Source of the DNA: Flavobacterium sp. 270
GTDB lineage: Bacteria; Bacteroidota; Bacteroidia; Flavobacteriales; Flavobacteriaceae
Direction: 5' to 3'
Assembly (NCBI RefSeq): GCF_004368785.1
Contig: NZ_SODM01000003.1
Location: 558,001-622,000, forward strand
Length of the DNA stretch: 64,000 nt
Part shown: one piece after another, positions 47,776-56,035 of the stretch
Numbering within the stretch: position 1 is the stretch's first letter
How the letters are laid out: each line of letters opens with the position of its first letter
Translations under genes and position numbers: made by a program
Notes under the pieces: model-generated
Database searches by the model: none
What the model saw: only the letters and a program-made list of their open reading frames with translations
What the model was told of the DNA's origin: nothing

Positions 47776-48654
47776 ATGGAAAACCCAAAGAACAACAACT
47801 CAAGTCTAAAAGCGGTAATCGCAGTTTTAGCAGTCCTACTTATTGGTAGCTTAGTGTATATTTTCAAACTTTCTTCTGATACAGAAGTAGTTAAAACAGA
47901 ACTGACAACAAGTTTGACAGAGAAAGAATCTGTTATGAAAGATTTGCAGGAATTAAAATCCACTTACGACGCTGCAATCGCTGAAAACACTTCTATGTCT
48001 GACGAATTAATTCAAGAAAGAGATAAAGTAGTTGCTCTTATGGATGACTTGAACAAGTCTAAAGGAGATGTGTCTAAATTTAAATCTCAGGTTCAGGCAA
48101 TGCAAGGTAAAATGAAAACTTTAGTTGCTGAAAACGACGAATTGAAAAAACAAAATGGTGTTTTAACAACTCAGAGAGATAGCACAATCGTAGTTTTGGG
48201 AGAATCTAAAAAATACAATGAAGTATTAGTTGGTCAAAACGAAGAATTGGCTAAAACTGTCGAAAAAGGATCTAAATTAACAATCTCGAATACAAAAACT
48301 GCAGCTTACAAAATGAGAAGCTCAGGAAAACAAATCGAGACTGACAAAGCAAGCCGTGCTGACGTTTTAAAAATCAGTTTTACAATTGCTGAAAATCAAA
48401 TTGCAAAATCTGGAGATAAAACGTATTATGTACAAGTTATCGATTCCAAAAGCAATGTTTTAGGAGATAAGAAAACAGAAAGTTTTGGTGATAACACTTT
48501 AACTTACAGTTTTAAAACTACAGTACAGTACGAAAACAAATCTGTAAACGTTGTACAGGATCTTCCAGGTAAAGATTTCGCAAAAGGAACTTATTTCATT
48601 AATGTTTTTGATAACGATGAATTAGTTTCTAAAACTAGTTTCTCATTGAGATAA
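47776..48654 (+). CDS. Membrane-anchored coiled-coil protein of unknown function
   Basis: 292 residues. A single membrane helix lies at about 12-30 (LKAVIAVLAVLLIGSLVYIF). A long coiled coil follows (about 35-150; LTEKESVMKDLQELKSTYDA, heptads rich in L, K, E, Q). The C-terminal beta-rich domain of about 120 residues contains KISFTIAENQIAKSGDKTYY and ends SKTSFSLR. Probably anchored in the inner membrane with the rest in the periplasm. No family recognised with certainty. It lies inside the hut region but on the opposite strand, with its own terminator. Confidence 0.78.
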   Translation: MENPKNNNSSLKAVIAVLAVLLIGSLVYIFKLSSDTEVVKTELTTSLTEKESVMKDLQELKSTYDAAIAENTSMSDELIQERDKVVALMDDLNKSKGDVSKFKSQVQAMQGKMKTLVAENDELKKQNGVLTTQRDSTIVVLGESKKYNEVLVGQNEELAKTVEKGSKLTISNTKTAAYKMRSSGKQIETDKASRADVLKISFTIAENQIAKSGDKTYYVQVIDSKSNVLGDKKTESFGDNTLTYSFKTTVQYENKSVNVVQDLPGKDFAKGTYFINVFDNDELVSKTSFSLR

Positions 48655-48689
48655 TTAGCCGTCAGGGATAATAATACCACTAAAATATT

Positions 48690-48721
48690 AAAGGTCTGTG
48701 AGTTTCTCACAGACCTTTTTT
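48690..48721 (+). terminator. Terminator of the coiled-coil gene
   Basis: AAAGGTCTGTGAG-TTT-CTCACAGACCTTT is followed by T. A 13-bp stem that can serve both strands, since hutI converges here. Confidence 0.85.
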
Positions 48722-48756
48722 GTATCAATTGTTTTTTAAATCAAAAAAGAAGAGGA

Positions 48757-49995
48757 TTATTCTAAAATTTCACCTTCAACAAATACACTTTCGATTAAAT
48801 TACTTCCAAAAGCATACGGAATCTGATAATAAGAAGAAATAGGTTTTGTCAGGATCAAATTGGCTTTTTTGCCTTTTGTAATACTTCCGTTAGTTGCAGA
48901 AACTCCCATTGCATACGCTCCGTTTAGGGTTGCAGCATTTATGGCTTCTTCAGGAGTCATTTTCATTTTGATACAAGCTGTTGCTACAACAAAATTCATA
49001 TTTCCAGAAGGAGTAGAGCCGGGGTTAAAATCAGTTGCCAGAGCAATTGGTAAACCAGCTGTAATCATTTCGCGCGCAGGTGTATATGGAATGCTTAAAA
49101 AATAAGAACACGACGGTAAAGCAACAGGCATCGTTTCTGTGTTTTTTAAAGCTTCAATGTCTTCTGGGTTCATTACTTCGAGATGATCGACAGAAAGCGC
49201 TTTAAATTTGATTCCAGCCTGAATTCCTCCAATAGAATTAAATTGGTTTACATGAATTTTTGGAACTAAACCGTGTTGTATGCCGGCTTGCATTATTTTT
49301 TCGGTTTCTTCAACAGAAAAATAACCCGTTTCGCAAAAAACATCAACATAATCAGCGAGTTTATTTTGAGCAATTTCAGGGAGCATTTTAGTGATAATTT
49401 CATCAATGTACCCGTTTTTATTTTCTTTATAATGCGAAGGAAAAGCATGAGCGCCTAAAAATGTAGCTTTAATCGTAATTGGATAATTTGAAGCTAGTTT
49501 TTGAATAACGCGAAGCATTTTTAATTCACCTTCAACAGTTAAGCCGTAACCTGATTTTATTTCTACAGCTCCGGTTCCTAAACGCATAACTTCTTCTAAG
49601 CGAACTTTAGATTGCTCGTAAATTTCATCTTCTGAAGTTTCGTTCAGTTTTTTAGCCGAATTTAAAATCCCGCCGCCACGATTGGCAATTTCCTCGTACG
49701 AAAGTCCGTTTATGCGATCCACAAATTCTTGCTCGCGATTACCAGCATAAACAATATGCGTGTGGCTGTCGCACCAAGAAGGCAAAACAACTTTTCCAGT
49801 TGCGTCTATAACTTTATCCGCTTTGATTTCTGGAAGATTTTTCATTTCGCCGAAATCAGCAATAAGATTATCTTTTATCAGCAAAAAAGCATTTTTGATA
49901 GTTGGAAGAATAGCCATTTCTGCTCCCGAAACTTTAGAAACTGAAGTTTCACGAACCTGAAGCAATTCTTGTATGTTGATAATTAAAGTCGTCAT
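48757..49995 (-). CDS. hutI: Imidazolonepropionase
   Basis: 412 residues of the amidohydrolase superfamily. Metal motif CDSHTHIVYAGNR; substrate loop GGGILNSAKKLNETSEDEI; GAVEIKSGYGL; HVNQFNSIGG; SVDHLEVM; and the catalytic aspartate in LATDFNPGSTPSG. It opens the ring of imidazolonepropionate to formiminoglutamate, the substrate of HutG encoded next on this strand. hutH and hutU are not in the window. Confidence 0.95.
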   Translation of the reverse strand: MTTLIINIQELLQVRETSVSKVSGAEMAILPTIKNAFLLIKDNLIADFGEMKNLPEIKADKVIDATGKVVLPSWCDSHTHIVYAGNREQEFVDRINGLSYEEIANRGGGILNSAKKLNETSEDEIYEQSKVRLEEVMRLGTGAVEIKSGYGLTVEGELKMLRVIQKLASNYPITIKATFLGAHAFPSHYKENKNGYIDEIITKMLPEIAQNKLADYVDVFCETGYFSVEETEKIMQAGIQHGLVPKIHVNQFNSIGGIQAGIKFKALSVDHLEVMNPEDIEALKNTETMPVALPSCSYFLSIPYTPAREMITAGLPIALATDFNPGSTPSGNMNFVVATACIKMKMTPEEAINAATLNGAYAMGVSATNGSITKGKKANLILTKPISSYYQIPYAFGSNLIESVFVEGEILE

Positions 49996-50012
49996 TTTAA
50001 GGAGGTGTTATA

Positions 50013-50350
50013 AACACAAATTTCACAAATTATCACTAATAATTTAATTCGTGAAATTTGTGAAATTCGCGTTTTGATAAAGTTTCTAATTTATTCTGTA
50101 ACCATAATTCCACAAAATCAGCACTACTAATTTAATTCGTGAAAATTTGTGAAATTCGTGTTTTGATAAAGTTTCTAATTTATTCTGTAGCCATAATTCC
50201 ACAAAATCAGCACTAATAATTTAATTCGTGAAAATTTGTGAAATTCGTGTTTTGATAAAGTTTCTAATTTATTCTGTAACCATAATTCCGTAAAATCATC
50301 ACTACTAATTTAATTCGTGAAAATTTGTGAAATTCGTGTTTTGATATCGT
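50013..50350. repeat. Four-copy tandem repeat of 88-89 bases
   Basis: The unit begins AATTTAATTCGTGAAAATTT at 50041, 50129, 50218 and 50307. Spacing is 88, 89 and 89 bases, and the last copy is cut off after about 45 bases. Units differ by only a few substitutions. The stretch 50013-50032 (AACACAAATTTCACAAATTA) forms an inverted repeat with the first unit. Between hutI and the glutaminyl cyclotransferase genes there is nothing else. Confidence 0.9.
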
Positions 50351-50359
50351 TTTCTAAAT

Positions 50360-51415
50360 TCATTCTGAAACTGTTATTTCAAACATTTTCTCCCAATTTT
50401 TTCCGGTAACAAAAATAGTTTTAGTTTTAGGATTGTAAGCAATACCATTTAAAACATCTTCTTTGGAAATTTTACTGCTCATTTTTTTACGAAGATCAGT
50501 AAGGTTTAAAATTCCCTCAACAGCTCCGTTTGCCGGATTTACAACAGCAATTGCATCCTTAAACCAAACATTGGTATAGATTTTTCCGTTAATCCATTCC
50601 AATTCATTAATTGCCTTAATTTTTGATGCTCCCGAATATACATTAATATAGTCTATCATTTTTTGAGTTGCAGGATCCATTTTCCAAATCTTCTCCGTTT
50701 TATCGGTTTGATAAATATATTTACCATCATTTGTCATTCCCCAGCCTTCGATATCTTTATCGTAAGTAAATGTTTTTTCTAATTTTAATGTCTTGGCATC
50801 GTAAATAAAACCAGTTTTGTTTTGCCAGGTTAATTGAAATAATTTACCATTAATAAATGTAATTCCTTCTCCAAAATACTTTTTATCAAGATCAATTTGT
50901 TTGAAGATTTTTCCAGTTTTATAATCGTATTTTCTTAAATAAGAATGTTCTTCTTTTCCTGTACTTTCATATAAAGTATCATTGTGAAATTCCAGACCTT
51001 CGGTAAATGAAGCTGTATCGTGTGGAAATGTATTTACGATTGTAAATTTTAAAAGTTTTGGTTCAATATCCGAAACCAGTTCAATTCTTTGAGTGGCATC
51101 AGAAGAATCTCCACCGAAATAAACAGTCGCTTTTAGATACTGATATCCCAATTTTTGATCTTTCAAATCAAATTTAAATTTTTCTGCACCTTTAGTACTA
51201 CCAACTTTTTTATCGTTTACAAAGTAAACTGTACTATCAATTTCTTTGGAATTTGGGTTTGAAATATTGAAAGAAACCGATTCTTTTGGTGTAAAATGAG
51301 CTGGAAAAGCAGAATCATCGATAGTAAATAAAGAATTTTCACCTTTTTTTGCACCGTTACATCCAATTAATGTTATTCCTAATAAAATGAAAGTTAGGAA
51401 GTTATATTTTTTCAT
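50360..51415 (-). CDS. Glutaminyl-peptide cyclotransferase (glutamine cyclotransferase) lipoprotein
   Basis: 351 residues from the ATG at 51415, which gives a lipoprotein signal (MKKYNFLTFILLGITLIGCN, C19). The longer open frame overlaps the SRP RNA gene and is not credible. Residues about 35-105 form an extra N-terminal beta domain. The five-bladed propeller of the plant-type cyclotransferase family follows (PHDTASFTEGLEFHNDTLYE, LTWQNKTGFIYD, WGMTNDGKYIYQTD, NELEWINGKIYTNVW). It forms N-terminal pyroglutamate on exported proteins; many type IX-secreted or surface proteins in Bacteroidota start with Gln after signal cleavage. Confidence 0.9.
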   Translation of the reverse strand: MKKYNFLTFILLGITLIGCNGAKKGENSLFTIDDSAFPAHFTPKESVSFNISNPNSKEIDSTVYFVNDKKVGSTKGAEKFKFDLKDQKLGYQYLKATVYFGGDSSDATQRIELVSDIEPKLLKFTIVNTFPHDTASFTEGLEFHNDTLYESTGKEEHSYLRKYDYKTGKIFKQIDLDKKYFGEGITFINGKLFQLTWQNKTGFIYDAKTLKLEKTFTYDKDIEGWGMTNDGKYIYQTDKTEKIWKMDPATQKMIDYINVYSGASKIKAINELEWINGKIYTNVWFKDAIAVVNPANGAVEGILNLTDLRKKMSSKISKEDVLNGIAYNPKTKTIFVTGKNWEKMFEITVSE

Positions 51416-51469
51416 AGTTAAAAATTTGAATAAGCCAATATACGACGATATTTTTATAGCAACAAAGCT

Positions 51470-51500
51470 CTTGCAAAAATATAAAAAGATTGTATATTTG
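51470..51500 (+). promoter_or_regulatory. Promoter of the SRP RNA gene
   Basis: CTTG at 51470-51473 and a perfect -7 TATATTTG at 51493-51500 are 19 bases apart. The RNA begins about five bases later. This is the clearest Bacteroidota-type promoter in the window. Confidence 0.8.
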
Positions 51501-51504
51501 CACC

Positions 51505-51597
51505 GGCAAGTCCTACACGACCAGCTCCTGCAGACTCCCCCAGGATGGGAACATAGCAAGGGTACGTGGTTGAGCGGTGCGATGTAGGTCGCTTGCC
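51505..51597 (+). ncRNA. ffs: Signal recognition particle RNA, small bacterial type
   Basis: About 93 bases. The ends GGCAAG and CTTGCC pair, and the inner TCCTACACGACC and GGTTGAGCGGTGCGATGTAGG arms continue the rod. The apical domain contains the conserved Ffh-binding internal loop and apex (CAGGATGGGAACATAGCAAG with its CTCCCC partner). The T-run at 51599-51606 terminates it. It forms SRP with Ffh to target nascent membrane proteins. No protein gene overlaps on the same strand. Confidence 0.88.
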
Positions 51598-51628
51598 ATT
51601 TTTTTATTTTTAGAATTATTTAATTTGT

Positions 51629-51656
51629 AATCTTCCCTTATCGGAAGATTTTTTTA
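51629..51656 (+). terminator. Hairpin terminator between SRP RNA and SDR genes
   Basis: AATCTTCC-CTTAT-CGGAAGATT is followed by six T. Probably a second terminator of the SRP RNA transcript. Confidence 0.65.
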
Positions 51657-51697
51657 TTTTTGGACATTCCTAAACAATATAATTTACAACCTACATT

Positions 51698-52501
51698 ATG
51701 AGCAAAGTCGTTTTAATTACCGGAGGATCATCAGGAATCGGAAAATCTATTGGTGAATTTTTACACCAAAAAGGTTACACAGTTTACGGAACCAGCCGAA
51801 ATCCTGAAAAAGTACTCAATTCTATTTTTCCTCTTGTGGCTTTAGATGTTCGTAATGTTGAATCGATAAAATCTGCTGTTTCAAAAATTATTGCAAATAC
51901 GGGACGTCTGGATGTTGTGATTAATAATGCTGGAGTTGGAATTACAGGACCTTTGGAAGAAATTCCGATGGAAGAAATCAAGAATAACTTCGAAACTAAT
52001 TTCTTTGGCCCAATTGAGGTTATGAAAGCTGCACTGCCACAAATGCGTGAGCAAAAATCAGGCTTGATCATTAATATTACATCGATCGCCGGATATATGG
52101 GATTGCCTTACAGAAGCGTTTATTCAGCTTCTAAAGGTGCTTTAGAATTAATTACTGAAGCTTTGCGTATGGAAGTAAAATCCTTCGGAATTAATATTAC
52201 AAATGTCGCGCCAGGTGACTTTGCTACTAATATTGCAGCTGGTCGTTATCATGCGCCGGTTATTTCAGGTTCTGCTTATGAGAAAGTTTACGGAGATACA
52301 CTTTCGACAATGAACGACCATGTTGATGCAGGAAGTAATCCGAACGAAATGGCGGAAGCAATTTATAAAATTATGCAGGCTAAAAAGCCAAACGTTCATT
52401 ACAAAGTTGGGGTTTTTATGCAGAAATTTTCAATTGTATTAAAACGTATTCTTCCTGATACGGTTTATGAGAAGATGTTGATGAATCATTATAAGTTGTA
52501 A
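51698..52501 (+). CDS. Short-chain dehydrogenase/reductase
   Basis: 267 residues. The cofactor motif TGGSSGIGKSIG (8-19) is followed by NNAGVG (77-82), the catalytic S129 region and YSASK with Y142 and K146. The C-terminal part is longer than the minimal SDR and resembles the classical group acting on lipids, steroids or retinoid-like compounds. NADP use is suggested by the TSRN following strand 2. The substrate cannot be named. Transcribed alone. Confidence 0.9.
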   Translation: MSKVVLITGGSSGIGKSIGEFLHQKGYTVYGTSRNPEKVLNSIFPLVALDVRNVESIKSAVSKIIANTGRLDVVINNAGVGITGPLEEIPMEEIKNNFETNFFGPIEVMKAALPQMREQKSGLIINITSIAGYMGLPYRSVYSASKGALELITEALRMEVKSFGINITNVAPGDFATNIAAGRYHAPVISGSAYEKVYGDTLSTMNDHVDAGSNPNEMAEAIYKIMQAKKPNVHYKVGVFMQKFSIVLKRILPDTVYEKMLMNHYKL

Positions 52502-52537
52502 TTATTTCGGAAGATTTATTAGTTTCGATTTAATATC

Positions 52538-52640
52538 GCTAGCGCGAGCGTCCCGCTCGTGCCCGCAATCATTTTTATCAATGTTAATTATATCGTGTTT
52601 TCTAATTCTTTGCGTTCACGAGCGAGACGCTCGCGCCAGC
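52538..52640. repeat. GC-rich inverted repeat pair in an AT-rich background
   Basis: GCTAGCGCGAGCGTCCCGCTCGTG at 52538-52561 and the complementary arm at 52617-52640 match over 24 bases with two mismatches, with 55 AT-rich bases between. Each arm is also partly self-complementary (CGAGCGTCCCGCTCG). This composition stands out against the surroundings and suggests an inserted dispersed repeat. Confidence 0.8.
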
Positions 52641-52807
52641 ATTCGTATATGTTATCATTAAAATAAATTCTAACAAACTGTTTTTCAAAAGACTTTTCTC
52701 TAACCTCCATTTATTTTGAATTAAAATTTTAAACCTTTACTTTTACCACTTCATATAATTATCGGAAATTGATTTTCTGATATTTATAATTCCACGTTTA
52801 TATGTTG

Positions 52808-52815
52808 TAATTTTA
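52808..52815 (+). promoter_or_regulatory. -7 promoter element of the structured leader
   Basis: TAATTTTA is one base off TAnnTTTG. A TTTA lies 19 bases upstream as a weak -33. Transcription would begin near 52821, just before the structured region. Confidence 0.4.
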
Positions 52816-52820
52816 CAGCT

Positions 52821-52945
52821 GTCTGCGTGAGAGATAGGAGCAAACTACCGAAGTAGTGCTCCCGATAGTTATCGGGACGACCGCATTTACTTCAGGCGCG
52901 AATAAGCGGCTTGGTGAGTGCGCCTTTGGAAATGGGGTCAAGCCC
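52821..52945 (+). ncRNA. Candidate structured RNA or 5' leader of the transaldolase gene
   Basis: This GC-richer block in AT-rich flanks contains several compatible stems. GGAGC (52837-52841) pairs with GCTCC (52858-52862) around ACTAC-CGAA-GTAGT. CCCGATA and TATCGGG (52861-52876) pair. CCGC pairs with GCGG or, alternatively, GGCGC with GCGCC across 52895-52923. GGGG-TCAAG-CCCC (52934-52947) pairs. No coding frame spans it. Candidates are a 6S-type RNA of Flavobacteria, another phylum-specific RNA motif, or a metabolite-sensing leader for the gene 30 bases downstream. I cannot match it to a known riboswitch consensus. Confidence 0.45.
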
Positions 52946-52976
52946 CAATTATGAACACAATTAAATTTAAATAGAT

Positions 52977-53633
52977 ATGAAATTTTTTATTGACACAGCT
53001 AATTTAGCTCAGATTAAAGAAGCACAGGCTTTAGGTGTTTTGGATGGTGTAACTACAAATCCGTCGTTGATGGCGAAAGAAGGTATTACCGGAAAAGATA
53101 ATATTTTGAAGCATTACGTTGACATTTGTAATCTTGTTGAAGGTGATGTGAGTGCTGAAGTTAACGCGCTGGACTTTGACGGAATGGTTAAAGAAGGTGA
53201 AGAATTGGCTGAATTGCATGACCAAATCGTGGTAAAACTGCCTATGACAAAAGAAGGTGTTATGGCTGCTAAATATTTTTCTGATAAAGGAATTAAAACT
53301 AACGTTACTTTAGTATTCTCTGCTGGTCAGGCTTTATTGGCTGCTAAAGCTGGGGCAACTTATGTTTCTCCTTTTATTGGTCGTTTGGATGATGTTTCTG
53401 TAGATGGTTTAAACTTGATTCAGGAAATTAGAGAGATTTACGATAACTACGGTTACGAAACTCAAATTTTGGCTGCTTCTGTTCGTCACACTATGCATAT
53501 TGTAAACTGTGCTAAAATTGGTGCTGACGTTATGACTGGACCTCTTTCTGCTATTTATGGTTTATTGAAACACCCATTGACTGATATCGGATTAGCGCAG
53601 TTTGTTGCTGATTTCGAGAAAGGTAACAAGTAG
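52977..53633 (+). CDS. Transaldolase / fructose-6-phosphate aldolase family
   Basis: 218 residues, the short TalC/FSA type. The N-terminus is [33 protein letters not shown] is the family signature, and the Schiff-base lysine is K87 in [11 protein letters not shown]. Other conserved parts are [19 protein letters not shown] and SPFIGRLDD. Short enzymes of this group in Bacteroidota may act as transaldolase or as fructose-6-phosphate aldolase; sequence alone does not settle it. Codon use is adapted (GCT, GTT), suggesting high expression. A structured leader precedes it and a terminator follows at 53657. Confidence 0.92.
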   Translation: MKFFIDTANLAQIKEAQALGVLDGVTTNPSLMAKEGITGKDNILKHYVDICNLVEGDVSAEVNALDFDGMVKEGEELAELHDQIVVKLPMTKEGVMAAKYFSDKGIKTNVTLVFSAGQALLAAKAGATYVSPFIGRLDDVSVDGLNLIQEIREIYDNYGYETQILAASVRHTMHIVNCAKIGADVMTGPLSAIYGLLKHPLTDIGLAQFVADFEKGNK

Positions 53634-53656
53634 TTTTTACTTAAATAATTATAATT

Positions 53657-53694
53657 AATCGCTGTTTTTTGTAAGAAAGACAGCGATTTTTTTT
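53657..53694 (+). terminator. Terminator of the transaldolase gene
   Basis: AATCGCTGT pairs with ACAGCGATT around a 14-base loop, followed by eight T. Confidence 0.8.
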
Positions 53695-53721
53695 ATTTTT
53701 ATATGTTGTAAAACTCTGTAT

Positions 53722-54216
53722 ATGAAAAAGTTATTTATTATTTGGATGTTTTTAGGAGCTGTTTTACAGGTAAGTGCACAGGCTAAAGTAATAACTAGTG
53801 TAAATGAAGCAGGCGATGTTGCAACTTACGAACTGGATTGTTCAGTTAAGTTTCAGTCGCTGGCAAAAGGGCTGCGATATAATATTACAAGGCATGAGTT
53901 TAAAGGTCCTGAAATGAAAAATTCCTATCGGCTTATGTTGGTAATGGATGGATTTTATTCCAAAACGCTGAATAAGGAAATGACAATTTCTGCGGTGTTG
54001 AGTGACGGTACAATTTTGAAAACAAAAAAGGTCATTGAGGATGATGGTTTTTTTGACGGTGCTTGCACTTTAAGAATAAAAGATCCAAAAGCGCTTTTAG
54101 ATGCTCATATCGATAAAATCATTGTTCATGCTGATAAAGATGTTATTTATACAATTTCGGATCAAAATAAGGCTTTGTTTAAAAAGAATTTGAAGGCTGT
54201 TATGACGGCGAAGTAA
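53722..54216 (+). CDS. Secreted protein of unknown function
   Basis: 164 residues with signal peptide MKKLFIIWMFLGAVLQVSAQ. The mature part is beta-rich with two cysteines (ELDCSVKF, GACTLRI). I do not recognise the family. It has its own short upstream region after the 53657 terminator, and a copy of the dispersed palindromic element follows it. Confidence 0.7.
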   Translation: MKKLFIIWMFLGAVLQVSAQAKVITSVNEAGDVATYELDCSVKFQSLAKGLRYNITRHEFKGPEMKNSYRLMLVMDGFYSKTLNKEMTISAVLSDGTILKTKKVIEDDGFFDGACTLRIKDPKALLDAHIDKIIVHADKDVIYTISDQNKALFKKNLKAVMTAK

Positions 54217-54235
54217 TTTAAATTCCAAACTAATT

Positions 54236-54318
54236 GTCATTGCGAGGAACGAAGCAATCTCACTATAATGATACAAAGTTTAATTTGCAAATGAGATTGC
54301 TTTGTTCCTCGCAATGAC
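54236..54318. repeat. Dispersed palindromic element, copy 2
   Basis: GTCATTGCGAGGAACGAAGC... and its partner arm match over 27 bases with one mismatch. The centre is similar to the copy at 17656-17743. Located 20 bases after the stop of the secreted-protein gene. Confidence 0.85.
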
Positions 54319-54330
54319 GAGTACGAGCAT

Positions 54331-54371
54331 AAAAAAAGTCCCGTTTTACAATGTAAAACGGGACTTTTTTT
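54331..54371. terminator. Bidirectional terminator before the sugar transporter gene end
   Basis: AAAAAAAGTCCCGTTTTAC-AAT-GTAAAACGGGACTTTTTTT is a stem of about 18 bp with A and T runs on both sides. It can end the secreted-protein transcript and the minus-strand transporter transcript. Confidence 0.9.
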
Positions 54372-54387
54372 ATGTTTTCTTAGAGAA

Positions 54388-55857
54388 TTAGTGTCCTCCG
54401 CCTTCGCTGATTACATGGCTAACTCCTTGTTTTTTTAATATTTTAGGGCAATAGAAACCATAAAATGCTAAGTATGCAAAACCTAAAAGTGGTACAATGT
54501 AAGAGAAGTGTGTAAACGAGATACCCATAATTCCGTTTGGATTTGTAGCGTCTAAATCACAAATACTTCCTTGGATTAATGGAATTACACCACCACCAAG
54601 AATCATCATAATTAAGAATGAAGATGCTTTTCCTGTGTTTTTTCCTAATCCTGCGATCGCTAAATCGAAGATTGAAGGCCACATAATAGATAAGAATAAA
54701 CCTCCTGAGATAAAGAAGAATTTAGCAATTTCCGGATTTGGCCAAGCCAATCCTAAAACCATCATTAATAGACCAGAAATTCCGAAAAGCATTAATGTTT
54801 TTCCAGCATTTTTTCCTCCTGCAAAACTTACTGCAATAAACAATAAAATCCAGAATGGGTAAATGTAGAATGAAGAAACATCGTGTGCCGCAAAAATATT
54901 AGCTCCGATAATTACTCCAAATCCTAAAGCAGGAACGATAAATTTAAGTGCAATATTTACAAGGTTTGAAGTGTTGAAAACGTTAACACCACCATTCCAA
55001 CGGCCAATCATTAAACTTCCCCAGTATAATGCAATAAAAGGCGCAATAGCATCTTCTAAGATACTTCCGAATTCAGTCGTTTTTAATAAAGCTGGTAAAT
55101 TACTAATGATTGTAACCTCAGTTCCTACGTAAATAAAGATTCCCAACATTCCTAAGTATAATTGTGGGTAATCTAAGATGTTGAATTTTGAATGTGCAAC
55201 TTTTACTTCTTCTTCGTCAACTTTTGCAGGATCTTCGATCTTAGAAAAGTTCATGAAAACAGCTACTACGATAAAAGCAAGACCTAAAATGATAAACGGT
55301 AATTTGATATCTTCTAGAGAAAGGTTTGTTTTTTTGTTATCTCCCATTCCAAATAATGCAATTCCTAATAAGATTGCACCAATTGTTGTTCCGAAAGAGT
55401 TTACACCTCCAGCCAATGTTAAACGGTGCGCTCCAGTTTCTGGACTTCCCATTTTAATTGCTAAAGGGTTTGCTACAATCTGCTGAATTGAAAATCCTAA
55501 ACCAACAGTAAATAAAGCTGTTAAGAAGAAAGGAAAACTTTGCATTGTTGCAGCCGGAACGAATAAAAATGAGCCTACAGCAGAAAGGAGTAGTCCTGCA
55601 GAAAGTGTTTTTTTGTATCCGAATTTTTGTAATACATCTGATTTTAGTGATACTAAAAAGAAGATAATTGATCCAACAAAGTATGCTGCATAAAAAGCCC
55701 AGGCAACTAATTGTGACTGAACTTGTGATAAAGTAAATACTTTTTTGAACACTGGAATAAGGATATCATTGGCTGAACCAACAAACCCCCAAAAAAAGAA
55801 GACGATTATCAACGAGATAAACTGCCCCCATTTGGTTTGTACATTTTCTGAACTCAT
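54388..55857 (-). CDS. Sugar MFS transporter (FucP family)
   Basis: 489 residues with twelve hydrophobic helices. Family markers include LIIVFFFWGFVGSANDILIP, FSIQQIVANPLAIKMG and LTLAGGVNSFGTTIGAILLG, which resemble fucose or glucose/galactose proton symporters. It imports a monosaccharide across the inner membrane. The substrate cannot be read off, but the Sus/GH18 locus nearby suggests sugars from polysaccharide breakdown. The 95 bases upstream hold its promoter region. Confidence 0.9.
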   Translation of the reverse strand: MSSENVQTKWGQFISLIIVFFFWGFVGSANDILIPVFKKVFTLSQVQSQLVAWAFYAAYFVGSIIFFLVSLKSDVLQKFGYKKTLSAGLLLSAVGSFLFVPAATMQSFPFFLTALFTVGLGFSIQQIVANPLAIKMGSPETGAHRLTLAGGVNSFGTTIGAILLGIALFGMGDNKKTNLSLEDIKLPFIILGLAFIVVAVFMNFSKIEDPAKVDEEEVKVAHSKFNILDYPQLYLGMLGIFIYVGTEVTIISNLPALLKTTEFGSILEDAIAPFIALYWGSLMIGRWNGGVNVFNTSNLVNIALKFIVPALGFGVIIGANIFAAHDVSSFYIYPFWILLFIAVSFAGGKNAGKTLMLFGISGLLMMVLGLAWPNPEIAKFFFISGGLFLSIMWPSIFDLAIAGLGKNTGKASSFLIMMILGGGVIPLIQGSICDLDATNPNGIMGISFTHFSYIVPLLGFAYLAFYGFYCPKILKKQGVSHVISEGGGH

Positions 55858-56035
55858 AATAGAAGTAAGGTTAATTTTTATTTAATATGTTTTTTGAAGA
55901 CCGTAAATATATTTGTTAGACGTATCAAAAAAAAATTATTAGACAGAAATAATGTTAAATTTAAACGAACGACAGTATTTTTTCAACAAAGTGTTAGTTT
56001 TTAAGGTATTAAAAATTGGAGTTTTTCGCCCTTTT

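Noticed and set aside
50041..50350. Regular repeats that could be a CRISPR array
   Set aside because: The whole 88-89 base unit is repeated, with no unique spacers, and no cas genes are present; it is a tandem repeat.
51416..51559. N-terminal extension of the glutaminyl cyclotransferase
   Set aside because: It overlaps the SRP RNA gene and its promoter, while the ATG at 51415 gives a proper lipoprotein signal.
52934..52947. GGGG-TCAAG-CCCC as a terminator
   Set aside because: No T-run follows and a start codon lies 30 bases further on; better treated as part of the leader structure.
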